A DNA stretch of 64,000 nucleotides from positions 1 to 64,000 of the forward strand of contig NZ_RBCI01000014.1 in NCBI RefSeq assembly GCF_003628535.1, written 5' to 3'. The position numbers and the translations under genes are program-made. Of the stretch, positions 52,809-61,900 are shown piece by piece. The notes below the pieces were generated by a model that was given only the letters and a program-made list of their open reading frames with translations, did not search any database and was not told the origin of the DNA. How positions within the stretch are numbered: position 1 is the stretch's first letter; the number at the start of each line of letters is the position of its first letter. The DNA is from Flavisolibacter nicotianae (GTDB taxonomy: Bacteria > Bacteroidota > Bacteroidia > Chitinophagales > Chitinophagaceae).

Positions 52809-52862
52809 AGTTTGGGGTTTGGTGTTGGGAGTTTGGGGTTGGGTGTTCGAGGTTCGATGTTC
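52809..52862. repeat. Degenerate G-rich reiteration (GTTTGGGG family)
   Basis: AGTTTGGGGTTTGGTGTTGG continues with GAGTTTGGGGTTGGG and a GGTTCGATGTTC tail. It lies between the TsaC-like and CCA transferase genes. The G-runs on the plus strand could form a weak quadruplex. Confidence 0.5.
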
Positions 52863-52903
52863 AATCTTGCGGGGCCGTCTTTTCTTATGCTTTTTGGACT
52901 TGC

Positions 52904-53479
52904 CTATTTCCGGATGTAGTCAAATTCGCCGTTGCCCTTCCAGCGGATGATCTGCGATGGCTGCGACGGCGTTTTATCGTCCTGGCGCCATTTCGCGATG
53001 TAATCAACCTGGGCTTTGACCGCTTCGCTGATCTCGTCGTAAAAACGTGGTGAGGGCTGGCCGCTGATGTTGGCCGAGGTGGATACAAGGGGTTTGCGCA
53101 GACGGCGCACCAGGTGGCGACAAAACTCGTCCTGCACAATGCGGATGGCAATGGAACCGTCTTCGGCCACCAGTGCGTCGGGAAGGTTGATGGCGCCATC
53201 GAAAATGACGGTCGTGGGTTTTGTCTGTCCTTCGATAAAATCGAAAACGGCCGGGTCGGGCGCTGCAACGTATTGCAGGATGTCGCGTTCGTCGGCCACG
53301 AGGATGATAAGGCTTTTGCTGTCGTCGCGTTGCTTGATGCGGTAAATTTCCCGGATGGCCGCTTCGTTAGTTGCATCGCAACCCAGGCCCCAGATCGTGT
53401 CTGTCGGGTACAGGATTACCTGCCCGTTTCGCAGGGCCAGCAGGGCCGCTTCCACTTCGCGGCTAAAATCAATTTCCAT
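52904..53479 (-). CDS. L-threonylcarbamoyladenylate synthase (Sua5/YciO/YrdC family)
   Basis: TsaC-type enzymes make threonylcarbamoyl-AMP for t6A37 of tRNA. The 191-residue protein is a single YrdC domain: LILYPTDTIWGLGCDA-like opening at about residue 20, IYRIKQRDDSKSLIILV with the K-x-R core, and the closing PLVSTSANISGQP. There is no C-terminal Sua5 domain. The start MEIDFSREVE was chosen because AAGAAGAG stands a few bases before it; an ATG five codons upstream is possible. Its start overlaps the end of the GT9 gene by 11 bases, so they are co-transcribed. YciO-type function cannot be excluded. Confidence 0.88.
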   Translation of the reverse strand: MEIDFSREVEAALLALRNGQVILYPTDTIWGLGCDATNEAAIREIYRIKQRDDSKSLIILVADERDILQYVAAPDPAVFDFIEGQTKPTTVIFDGAINLPDALVAEDGSIAIRIVQDEFCRHLVRRLRKPLVSTSANISGQPSPRFYDEISEAVKAQVDYIAKWRQDDKTPSQPSQIIRWKGNGEFDYIRK

Positions 53480-54461
53480 ATTCTCTTCTTTCATTAACGG
53501 TTTGAATGATCGTGGCCGTTTCCAGCCGTTCGAGGCATTGTGGTGTAGCAAAACGCACACAGACATTTTTGGTGCAGGGCTCGCAGGAAAGTTGTCCCAG
53601 GCGAGTCACCCTCACAGCCGTTTTGTTGTACGGCGCCGTGTTGGCCTCGTTGCCGGCCCCGAACAGCACGACGGTCTGGGTACCGAGGGCATTGGCCAGG
53701 TGTGCCGGGCCGGAGTCGGTCGTCAGCACAACACGGGCTGTAGCAAGAACCTGCGCCAGCTCACCCAGCGAGGTTTTACCGGCAAGCGACTCAATGCCTT
53801 CCTTGTTTTGCAGGCCCGCGAAGACCTGTTCCACAAAGGCTTTTTCGGCCGGCCCACCGACCAGGAAGATTTTTCCGGGCAGGGCTTTCCGCGCCGCATC
53901 GATCACTTCAACAGCCTTGGACACCGTGAGCCTGCGGGAAGAGGCTTCCGAATTCACGTTAATCACCGTGGCATTTTCCTTTGCGAATGCATGGTGGAGC
54001 GAAACGGAAACTGCCCTGGCTTTTTTGCCGGTAAACTGTTCCAGCAGGTTCACGTATTCTTCTACGCGGTGAAGCCCTTTGGGTTTGACGAAGGCGTTTG
54101 TCAGCAAAATTTCGCGTCCTTCTTTTTTGAAGCCAATGCGCTTTTTTGCGCCGGTAGCAAAACCCATCAGGGCAGAGGAAAACGAATCCGGGAACGAAAT
54201 GTACAGGTCAAATGGTCCTTGTTGTTTGATCATCCGGCCAAAGCGCCAAAGCCCTTTGGGACCCGGGTAGCCGGCTTTGCTGAAAACAAACTGCTGCTCT
54301 GTTGGCGGGAAAAAAGGCAGGAGGTCCTGCAGGCCTTTTTTGACAATCACGCTAACCGTGGCGCCGGGAAAGAAATGTTGTACCTGCTGCAGGGCTCCCG
54401 CCGCCATCACCATGTCGCCCAACCAATTTGGCAACCGAACCAGAATTCTCGTCTTCTCCAT
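53469..54461 (-). CDS. Glycosyltransferase family 9 (heptosyltransferase-like) protein
   Basis: The 330-residue protein opens with ILVRLPNWLGDMVMAAGAL, typical of ADP-heptose:LPS heptosyltransferases. The C-terminal nucleotide-sugar site reads VLTTDSGPAHLANALGTQTVVLFG. It has the two Rossmann-like domains of GT-B enzymes. It should transfer a heptose or similar sugar in lipopolysaccharide core synthesis at the inner membrane. It is followed by the TsaC-like gene with an overlap, and it is divergent from dapD. No other LPS genes lie nearby. Confidence 0.9.
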   Translation of the reverse strand: MEKTRILVRLPNWLGDMVMAAGALQQVQHFFPGATVSVIVKKGLQDLLPFFPPTEQQFVFSKAGYPGPKGLWRFGRMIKQQGPFDLYISFPDSFSSALMGFATGAKKRIGFKKEGREILLTNAFVKPKGLHRVEEYVNLLEQFTGKKARAVSVSLHHAFAKENATVINVNSEASSRRLTVSKAVEVIDAARKALPGKIFLVGGPAEKAFVEQVFAGLQNKEGIESLAGKTSLGELAQVLATARVVLTTDSGPAHLANALGTQTVVLFGAGNEANTAPYNKTAVRVTRLGQLSCEPCTKNVCVRFATPQCLERLETATIIQTVNERREYGN

Positions 54462-54462
54462 T

Positions 54463-54470
54463 TAAGTTTG
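54463..54470 (+). promoter_or_regulatory. TAnnTTTG -7 element for dapD
   Basis: TAAGTTTG is a full match to the -7 consensus. It ends 19 bases before the dapD ATG and lies just upstream of the divergent GT9 gene start. Confidence 0.45.
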
Positions 54471-54489
54471 CAAAAATAATTTTTGACCC

Positions 54490-55302
54490 ATGAATTTGAG
54501 AGAAACTATCGAGCAAGCCTGGCAGAACCGAGAAATGATGTCCTACCAGGCATTCCAGGAATCGGTGCGCAAGGTAATTGAAGAGGTAGATAAAGGTCGT
54601 TTGCGGGTAGCCGAACCCACGGCAAATGGCTGGCAGGTCAACGAGTGGGTAAAGCAGGCCATCCTTCTTTATTTCGGCATCCAGCCGATGCAAACCTGGA
54701 GCGTCGAACCGTTCGAGTTTTACGATAAAATGCTGCTGAAAAAAAATTATAAAGATTTGGGGGTTCGTGCCGTTCCCCATGCGGTTGCCCGTTATGGTGC
54801 CTACATTGCCAAAAACGTTGTGCTGATGCCGTCGTATGTCAACATCGGCGCTTACGTGGATGAAGGCACCATGGTCGATACCTGGGCCACGGTTGGCAGT
54901 TGCGCACAGATTGGAAAAGGCGTGCACCTAAGCGGCGGCGTAGGCATTGGCGGTGTACTGGAGCCCCTGCAGGCATCACCGGTGATCATCGAGGATGGTG
55001 TGTTCGTCGGCTCCCGCTGTATCGTTGTAGAAGGTGTGCGGGTGGAAAAAGAAGCGGTGCTTGGCGCGAACGTGGCTCTTACGCAATCGACTAAGATCAT
55101 CGATGTCAGCGGCAGCGAACCGGTGGAATACCGCGGCCGTGTGCCGGCCCGCAGCGTGGTGATCCCGGGCAGTTACCAGAAGAAATTCCCGGCCGGTGAC
55201 TACAGCGTGAGTTGCGCCCTGATCATCGGGCAGCGCAAAGCCAGCACCGACCTGAAAACAAGCCTGAACGACGCCCTGCGTGATTTTAATGTTGCCGTAT
55301 AA
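54490..55302 (+). CDS. dapD: 2,3,4,5-tetrahydropyridine-2,6-dicarboxylate N-succinyltransferase
   Basis: DapD adds a succinyl group in the diaminopimelate/lysine pathway. The 270-residue protein has an N-terminal helical part (LRETIEQAWQNREMM) and a left-handed hexapeptide-repeat beta-helix. Characteristic segments are RAVPHAVARYGAYIAKNVVL, VDTWATVGSCAQIGKGVHLS and GGVGIGGVLEPLQA. The length is normal. It stands alone with its own promoter-like box and a strong terminator. lysC, the first enzyme of the pathway, lies about 30 kb away in this window. Confidence 0.95.
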   Translation: MNLRETIEQAWQNREMMSYQAFQESVRKVIEEVDKGRLRVAEPTANGWQVNEWVKQAILLYFGIQPMQTWSVEPFEFYDKMLLKKNYKDLGVRAVPHAVARYGAYIAKNVVLMPSYVNIGAYVDEGTMVDTWATVGSCAQIGKGVHLSGGVGIGGVLEPLQASPVIIEDGVFVGSRCIVVEGVRVEKEAVLGANVALTQSTKIIDVSGSEPVEYRGRVPARSVVIPGSYQKKFPAGDYSVSCALIIGQRKASTDLKTSLNDALRDFNVAV

Positions 55303-55308
55303 TACCAG

Positions 55309-55331
55309 GCCTCCTGCGGGAGGCTTTTTTT
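55309..55331 (+). terminator. Rho-independent terminator of dapD
   Basis: GCCTCC and GGAGGC pair around TGCG and are followed by seven T residues. Confidence 0.9.
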
Positions 55332-55413
55332 GAACCACGAAGGCACAACCAACCAACGAAAGATTCCCGTAAATGACCTCGTTGCCCGCGACCGTCGTGG
55401 TTTTGCATTAGAG

Positions 55414-56349
55414 ATGAACAAATCCACACAAAAGGCTCCCTTACCACTTGCGGGTTTTCTGTTTACACTGCTGGGGGCCATCCTGTTTTCCACCAAAGCC
55501 ATTTTTGTCAAGAAAGCTTTTTTTGCAACCGGTGTCGATGCCGTGACACTGCTTGCATTGCGCATGCTGTTCTCTCTGCCGTTTTACCTTTTCGCCGCTG
55601 TCCTGGTCAGCCGGCAGGCGGCCAATGTGCCGATGACAAAAAGAGAATGGGCAGCGACCATCTTCCTTGGACTTTTTGGCTATTATCTCAGCAGCCTGTT
55701 TGATTTTATCGGCCTGCAATACATCTCCGCCGGCCTGGAACGGCTGATCCTTTTTCTCTATCCAACATTCGCCGTGTTGATCAACTTTTTAGTTTTCCGG
55801 CAACCTGTCTTGCGCAATCAATGGCTGGCCCTCGTACTGACTTATCTCGGGATCGGCATCGCCTTCGTGGGTGAAGTAAGGCTCGATTCGGGCAGCAGCG
55901 GATTTTGGTGGGGAAGTTTCTGTGTCGCCGTTTGCGCCGTCACCTACGCCATTTACCTGGCCGGGAGCGGCAGGGTCATTCCGCGGACCGGGTCGAACAA
56001 GTTTACTGCCTATGCCATGCTTGCCGCGACGGCCGGTGTGCTGCTACATTATGTCGTTACCAGAAAATCCGTCGACGGTTTGCTGAACAGCGCCCTTATT
56101 CCGTACGGGATTTTGCTGGCCGTTATTGCAACGGTCATTCCCACCTTTTTCCTGGCACAAGGCATGAAACGGATTGGCGCCAACAACGTGGCCATTCTCT
56201 CGAGTATCGGGCCGGTATCGACCATCGTACAGGCCCATTATGTGCTGGGTGAAAAAATCTTTGGCGAGCAAATCATCGGCACCTTGTTGGTCATTGCCGG
56301 GATTTTGCTGCTTAGCTGGAAACCGCAAAAAAAGTTGTTGGAAGTTTGA
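55414..56349 (+). CDS. EamA-family (DMT superfamily) transporter
   Basis: The 311-residue protein has about ten membrane helices in two EamA repeats. The first half includes LPLAGFLFTLLGAILFSTKA, LALRMLFSLPFYLFAA and YYLSSLFDFIGLQYISAGLE. The second half closes with NNVAILSSIGPVSTIVQAH and LLVIAGILLLSWKP. Family members export amino acids or metabolites, but the substrate cannot be predicted. The upstream in-frame extension lacks family character, so the ATG MNKSTQKAP was chosen. Confidence 0.9.
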   Translation: MNKSTQKAPLPLAGFLFTLLGAILFSTKAIFVKKAFFATGVDAVTLLALRMLFSLPFYLFAAVLVSRQAANVPMTKREWAATIFLGLFGYYLSSLFDFIGLQYISAGLERLILFLYPTFAVLINFLVFRQPVLRNQWLALVLTYLGIGIAFVGEVRLDSGSSGFWWGSFCVAVCAVTYAIYLAGSGRVIPRTGSNKFTAYAMLAATAGVLLHYVVTRKSVDGLLNSALIPYGILLAVIATVIPTFFLAQGMKRIGANNVAILSSIGPVSTIVQAHYVLGEKIFGEQIIGTLLVIAGILLLSWKPQKKLLEV

Positions 56350-56369
56350 AACAGTTTCCTCTATATTTG
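56338..56369 (+). promoter_or_regulatory. Promoter of tRNA-Leu
   Basis: TTG at the left and TATATTTG at the right are separated by 21 bases, matching the Bacteroidota -33/-7 promoter form. The -7 box ends 26 bases before the tRNA gene. Confidence 0.55.
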
Positions 56370-56395
56370 CAACCCCAAGTACGAAGTACGCGGAT

Positions 56396-56477
56396 GCCCA
56401 GGTGGCGAAATTGGTAGACGCACCGTCTTCAGGTGGCGGCGCCGCGAGGTGTGCTGGTTCGAATCCAGTCCTGGGCA
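56396..56477 (+). tRNA. tRNA-Leu (anticodon CAG)
   Basis: The acceptor stem pairs GCCCAGG with CCTGGGC, with discriminator base A. The anticodon arm is CCGTC-TTCAGGT-GGCGG with CAG at the centre, which reads CUG. A long variable arm (CGCC and GGTG) and a T arm (GCTGG-TTCGAAT-CCAGT) complete a class II tRNA. The CCA end is not encoded. The 3' strand of the acceptor is also part of a large perfect palindrome with the following terminator. Confidence 0.95.
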
Positions 56478-56478
56478 C

Positions 56479-56508
56479 AAAAAAGCTCCGAATTTTCGGA
56501 GCTTTTTT
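56479..56508 (+). terminator. Terminator of tRNA-Leu within a 23-bp perfect inverted repeat
   Basis: AAAAAAGCTCCGAA pairs with TTCGGAGCTTTTTT. The symmetry continues outward so that CCTGGGCAC of the tRNA end matches GTGCCCAGG to the right, giving arms of 23 bp (56470 to 56517). Confidence 0.85.
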
Positions 56509-56591
56509 GTGCCCAGGATCGCCATAAAAAATCACGTTGCCTTGTGATGCCGGTCATGACAAAACAAACAGTGAGCTGGCAAATTTGCCTG

Positions 56592-57123
56592 ATGAAAATT
56601 GCCACCTTGGTCGTTAGTCTTTTCCTGGGCGCTACTTGCTTTGCGCAACCTTCCAAAAAAAAATTGTCGGTCGGGATTGAGCAGGATGATCTCCCCTACC
56701 TGACAGGGGTTATTTTGCCGGTGCCTGGGCCGGGAAAGACCATTGGCGTGGCCGTGTACTGACGGCCTGCGTTACCAAACCTGATTTCATCCAGAAAAAA
56801 GGATTCACGAACAACGTACTGGCCTATGCGCTGCTGGCGGATTATTTTTTGAAAAAAACAGGGATGGTTGGTGGGCCGGCGGCGGCCCTGTGTTTTGGAA
56901 GAGCAGCATTCAGACAATGCAAAAAACCAGCGCTGCCCACCACCAAAACAGGTTGCTCAACAGCAGCTTCGGGTATACTATTCCACCTGGCTACCGACTT
57001 TATAAGGACGGTATATCCGTATCCCGGTTTTCGAATTCGGAATTCAAAAAGTTCGATTATACATGTATAAGTAATACCAATCAGCAATTGGAGAAATGCA
57101 GCTTTTACAAGGTATTGCTCTAA
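56592..57123 (+). pseudogene. Decayed exported-protein gene (two apparent frameshifts)
   Basis: A signal peptide opens the gene (MKIATLVVSLFLGATCFAQ), but the frame stops after 56 residues. Plausible protein continues in a second frame (KPDFIQKKGFTNNVLAYALL, DYFLKKTGMVGG) and then in a third (LLNSSFGYTIPPGYRLYKDG, FKKFDYTCISNTN) to a stop near the right end. Both changes move the frame the same way. The product is not recognised. It could alternatively be a short real gene with an unrelated downstream region; sequencing error in the G-rich run near 56875 is also possible. Confidence 0.5.
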
Positions 57124-57658
57124 AGGCAAACCCAGGTAAACAAACGGAAACTGCATAACGCATTGGTTCCGGCCAAGCAACCGTTTCTGCCTGCCTGTTC
57201 GTTTTAAAAATTGTTCTGCAAAAATGACGAGTCGTTGCCTGCACGGATAAAAATTGTGCAGCCATCGACCCGTCAGCAGTCGGACAACAAGCGGCCTGTT
57301 TACATGGTCAGTTTGTAAAGAACGACGAGCAGTGTGATTAAGCAGCCAAAGAAAATGAAGGCTCCGGTCCTTTCGGAAATGTTTCTGAACAGATTCATAA
57401 AGTAGGTTTTAAAAATGGTGGAAGTTCAGAGGAAGGGATACGGAAATTCAGAGGAGGAAGTGGAGCAAAAATAATGGCTGCCGGATAAATTACAAAACAT
57501 CTCTCCAGATTTTAATCGCACTCTTATCTCCGGCGATTGCCGCAGTCAAATTGCTTTTCCAGCGCGAAGGAATTACCCGGTGACAGATGAAGGCTGAAAG
57601 ATGTCCGCAGACAGAAAAGCAGTGGGAAAATTTTTCGTCGTTGGTCGTGCAGGAAAGA
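57124..57658. other. Intergenic region holding one tiny ORF
   Basis: Apart from the small minus-strand frame at 57300 to 57398, nothing in this stretch of about 535 bases resembles a gene or RNA. No strong hairpin with a T-run was seen. Confidence 0.5.
57300..57398 (-). CDS. Putative 32-residue single-pass membrane peptide
   Basis: The frame encodes MNLFRNISERTGAFIFF followed by GCLITLLVVLYKLTM. A polar N-terminus with Arg and Glu precedes a single hydrophobic helix of about 18 residues and a short basic end, the design of small regulatory or toxin-like membrane peptides. No Shine-Dalgarno site is visible, which is normal in this phylum. The family is unknown, and chance cannot be excluded. 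Confidence 0.4.
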   Translation of the reverse strand: MNLFRNISERTGAFIFFGCLITLLVVLYKLTM

Positions 57659-58585
57659 TCATTGCATTTGCCCACTGCATATTTTTTCGGTAGCAACGGA
57701 ATTCAGTGTTGCTGCAACTCCCTGTGCTTTCGAACGTAATTCCCTGACCGTTTTGCTGCTGCCATCGTGGCTCCAGCCGGGCGGTTTGATCAAATAGGCA
57801 AAACCCTTCTGAATGGATCCGGACCTGCGTGCTTCCTGCAGCAATTCTTTCCATGTTTTGAATGCAACGATGAAGGGGTTAAACGAACCAATATTATTGG
57901 TGAGGCCGTAGGTGGGCTTTTCTTCTTCGGGCTGAAACGTACCAAACAGGCGGTCCCAGATAATCAGGATTCCCCCGTGGTTTTTGTCGAGGTATTTGAG
58001 GTTGGTGCCATGATGTACGCGGTGATGCGACGGCGTGTTCAACACGTATTCCAACGGCGCAGGCAATTTGTCCACCACTTCGGTGTGTATCCAGAACTGG
58101 TAGATCAAACTGATTTGCTGCATAAAGAGAATCCAAACCGGATGAAAACCCAGCAGCGGCATCCAAGCCCAGAAGAGAAAGGCACCGGTGGCATTGCCCT
58201 TCCATGTTTGCCGCAACGCGGCCGCCAGGTTATAGTGCTGCGAGGAATGGTGCACCACGTGCGAAGCCCAAAACCAGTTTACGTTGTGTGCCGTGCGGTG
58301 AAACCAATAGTAGGAAAAATCATCGGCAAAAAACAGGAGCACCCAGTACCACCCCACATGAAAATCAAGATCGAAAAACCGGTACCGATAGAGAAATGTA
58401 AACAGTCCCCAGATCATGGCCCTGGTGGCAAAGCCGATGACCACATTGCCGATGCCAAGCGACAAACTGCTCCAGGTATCTTTTGTTTCATAAAGATGCC
58501 TGTTCTCCCTGTATGAAAACCAGGCTTCCAGTGAGAGCAACAAAAGAAAGCCGGGAATAGCATAGTAAAGAATGGCGGGAGGCAT
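57659..58585 (-). CDS. Sterol desaturase / fatty acid hydroxylase superfamily protein
   Basis: The 308-residue membrane protein carries the histidine clusters of the di-iron superfamily: WFHRTAHNVNWFWASHVVHH-type box with HRTAH and HVVHH, and the later SHHRVHHG. Four or five hydrophobic helices are visible (AILYYAIPGFLLLLSLEAWF, VGWYWVLLFFADDFSYYW). It should hydroxylate or desaturate a lipid at the inner membrane; the substrate is not indicated. A TTG six codons upstream is possible; the ATG was preferred. A C-terminal 50-residue extension is basic and not conserved in look. The gene is divergent from the 1439-aa protein gene. Confidence 0.88.
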   Translation of the reverse strand: MPPAILYYAIPGFLLLLSLEAWFSYRENRHLYETKDTWSSLSLGIGNVVIGFATRAMIWGLFTFLYRYRFFDLDFHVGWYWVLLFFADDFSYYWFHRTAHNVNWFWASHVVHHSSQHYNLAAALRQTWKGNATGAFLFWAWMPLLGFHPVWILFMQQISLIYQFWIHTEVVDKLPAPLEYVLNTPSHHRVHHGTNLKYLDKNHGGILIIWDRLFGTFQPEEEKPTYGLTNNIGSFNPFIVAFKTWKELLQEARRSGSIQKGFAYLIKPPGWSHDGSSKTVRELRSKAQGVAATLNSVATEKICSGQMQ

Positions 58586-58907
58586 GGATCTAAGGTAAGA
58601 CAATAGCGCAAAACCAATCTTGCTGACGTAAAGGGTAGCTCTGCCTTGTCAGTGACGCTGGTGATGACCATCAGTTTACCCGTTGATGGCTATCATTCAA
58701 GGCAATTCCTATTGCCGGTATTTTAGCTTTTTGGAATTTCTGAAAGCTTTTTTACGCTTTGAAAAGAAAGCGGCAAACATTCTGGGTGTTGAAATTTTTT
58801 TTATCACTACGCAGGCTCTTCAGTAATTATTTATACCCTGAATGTTTCCCACTCCAATCAGTCTCCACTTAGATTTCTGCCATTCATACACAACAAAACT
58901 TATTGTT
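58586..58907. other. Divergent intergenic region
   Basis: The 322-base gap holds a small hairpin (GGCAAT and ATTGCC at 58701 to 58716) and an AT-rich tract around 58790 to 58830. No perfect promoter box was found. Confidence 0.5.
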
Positions 58908-61900
58908 ATGAAAATTCTACTTCTGTCCTGCATTCTCCTTTTCATGCCCCATAGCAGCAAGGAACAAGTTACCGGACGGGACCCGCTCAAATGGCCCTTT
59001 GCAAAGACGTCTATCTGGAACATGCCTATTCATAAAAATGCAGTATATACTAAAGCGCACATTGTGGTTAATGATACAACCTCCTTGTCAGCTGAAGAAG
59101 ATATTGTAATCCAAACACCAAATGAACCCATGATGCCCGTCTACAAAAACTGGTCTGGATGGGATTCTCGTTATAATCGCTGTCGGGGTCCTGTCTATAT
59201 CGACGTTGGCGAGAATGGAAAAGACACCGTCCTAGCGGATGGTACAATTTACTTTTATGCACCAATCCCACGGAACTGGATTTATGCGCCAGAAACATGG
59301 AATGTGCACCGCCCAGATGCCTGTACGGCTATTCTGCTTCCGAATGGCAGTTTTGAGCAAACTAACCCAATTGCCAAATGCTATCCCGACACCATTACAT
59401 CAGCAACACACAATTACCCTCCGGATTCCTGTGTGCTAAAGGGAGAATGTATAAGGGGCGAACATGGGGGAAGTGGTTTATCATCTATTGGAGGTACAAT
59501 TCGCTACGATGAAATTTCAGCCGGAATCATTCCACATGCCTTGAAATTTTTAATGTGGGGAGCTCTGAATTATTACAAGGGTGATGTTGCACTAGCGAGC
59601 GATGGACACAGATGGCCTGCAACTAAAGAAGATCATGGTTATAAAAATATTAAAGATAGTTTTTCTTATTATGGCAGTACAGACACAGCAATGCGCATAG
59701 GTGCACTCTTGGCCATTCACCGAAATATCAATCTTGTGAAAATACCCGAGGGAAGTAAAATTTCAACCAGTGCTGCCGACACCTGCCTCAATTGCACAGG
59801 TAACCTACTGCAACTTGAATCTTTGCCAGGGATGATCATCGCCAAGGCGTTACAGGATTATGGTGCCTATGCGGTGGATAATTCAGCAAGAGATGAATTT
59901 TATATTTCAGTCGAAAGGAATGCCAATGGCCGAAGGGTAATAGACGAATTCACAAGATTGTTTAGTGATACATTGGAGATTGGCCCCGGAAGAACATCAA
60001 AACTCCTTGGAGATACTCCATGGGGTCGCGATATCAAGCGTATTTTCAAAAACCTTTTTGTCATCAGCAATAACACTGGTCCTGATAATATTGGTGGTGG
60101 CCCAACGGCGGACACAGTCAATAGAAGAGCACCCATGGCTCCGGAATTCTACCCTTTTCTTGCCCCTGGTCAAAGCTTCACGCATACAGCATTTACACCG
60201 GATGGAAAAATCATCGGCCTTATACAACAAGCTGGCTTGAACCGGATTTACCGCTACAACCTTGACAAAACCTTGGATCTTTCATTTGGCAATGCCGGAA
60301 TGATAGATATCGACTCGGCCGTGTTCAATATTAATCCCGTATTTAGCGATTCGAATTTGCCTGCTGGTATAACCGTTGACAAAAGCGAAAGGATCATCGT
60401 AGCAGAAAAATTTACCTATCACATTGGCAGCACGCCGGTCACCGATTATTTTCTGCGCCGTTACAACAGTAACGGAACCGTCGATGTCTCTTTTGCCAAG
60501 AACGGGAAAACCGATGCTATTGCACAGGACAACCCTTTTTATCCAGTGTGGTTTGGTCCGCTGGCTGTACAAAATGATAACAAGATCGTGATGACGTCAG
60601 CTCACTACGCAAGAAGCGGGTATTCACACTATATATCGCTAATACGGTTGAATTCGAATGGAAGCATAGATTTCACCACTCATTCAGATCCTTTAATTCA
60701 ATCAAACGGAGATGATTTCGTACCCATGTCTCTCCTGATTAAACATGATGGGAAAATTGTGCTTCAAGCGCAAAAGTATTCTTATTCTTATGTGCTCAAT
60801 GATTACGTGGACTCCATGCTGCTGCTCCGTTTGCAAAGCGACGGGTCGTTTGATCCTACTTTTGGCAAAGGCGGTGCGGCAATTTATGACCTGCGTGTTG
60901 ACCGATTTGACAGGCAACGAATGGCCGAGCAAAGTGATGGAAAAATTGTTGTTGCTACGCACGACAATAAACTTGTTCGTTTCAGAAACGATGGTACAAT
61001 TGACGCAAGTTTTGGACTGAATGGAGTTGTGCAGGGATTGATGTCACCCGCCAACAAGTTGCTTATTCACTATAACGATAAAACGCTCATTCCTGATGAC
61101 AAAATACTCGTTGGGGGTGGATCAGGCGGAAACTTTGCAATTGCCCGCCTCAACAAGAATGGCTCAGTTGACCGGAGATTTGGAACTGAAGGAATGATTA
61201 CAACCGATTTTGGTGGAACTGAGGCCATAGAAAATATGGCGTTAATAGACGATCAGATATATGTCTATGGTAATGGCCTTTTTACTACTTACGAAAACAC
61301 GCCTGACTTTATCAAAACTGCTTTTCAAAAGGATGGCAAGTTAATAGCAATAATCGAACAGGATCGATTGAATAAGCTTTACCGTTTCAACACTAACGGC
61401 ACACCGGATGCCTCTTTTGGAAACGGTGGGGTAATGATAATTGACTCTGCAGAAATGCAAAACAAGGTCATATCCTTACCTGGTTTTGTCAGCTTAAATA
61501 TTCTCCATGACCTTGCTCTCGATAGCAACGGAAGAATTATTGTCGCCGAGATTTTTAAAAATTGGATCAATGTAGGCGCTTACTCGAAATCGTACCGTCT
61601 AACCCGGTTTGACAGCAACGGCAATCCTGACAACAGCTTTGGCTCCAATGGCAGCGCTGAGGAAATTTATTCGCATCGGGTGGATGATCCCACCAAACCC
61701 ATTTTCCAATTTGGACAACTGGCCATTCAAAGCGATAACAAGCCTGTGCTTACCTACGGTTATTGGCTACGAACCAACAATACCAATTATACTATTCTGC
61801 TTCGGTTGAATGAAGACGGTACAGCTGATTTACCATTCAATACCAACCCAACCGTTCCAGGTGTTTTAACAGGTTACTTACCCGCGGCCCTTGTTATCCA

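Noticed and set aside
52809-52862. Strict G-quadruplex
   Set aside because: Runs of G are present, but the first loop is nine bases long, beyond the usual limit of seven. Only a weak structure is possible.
56396-56517. Integrase attachment site at the tRNA 3' end
   Set aside because: The repeated tRNA end lies in inverted, not direct, orientation, and no integrase gene is in the window.
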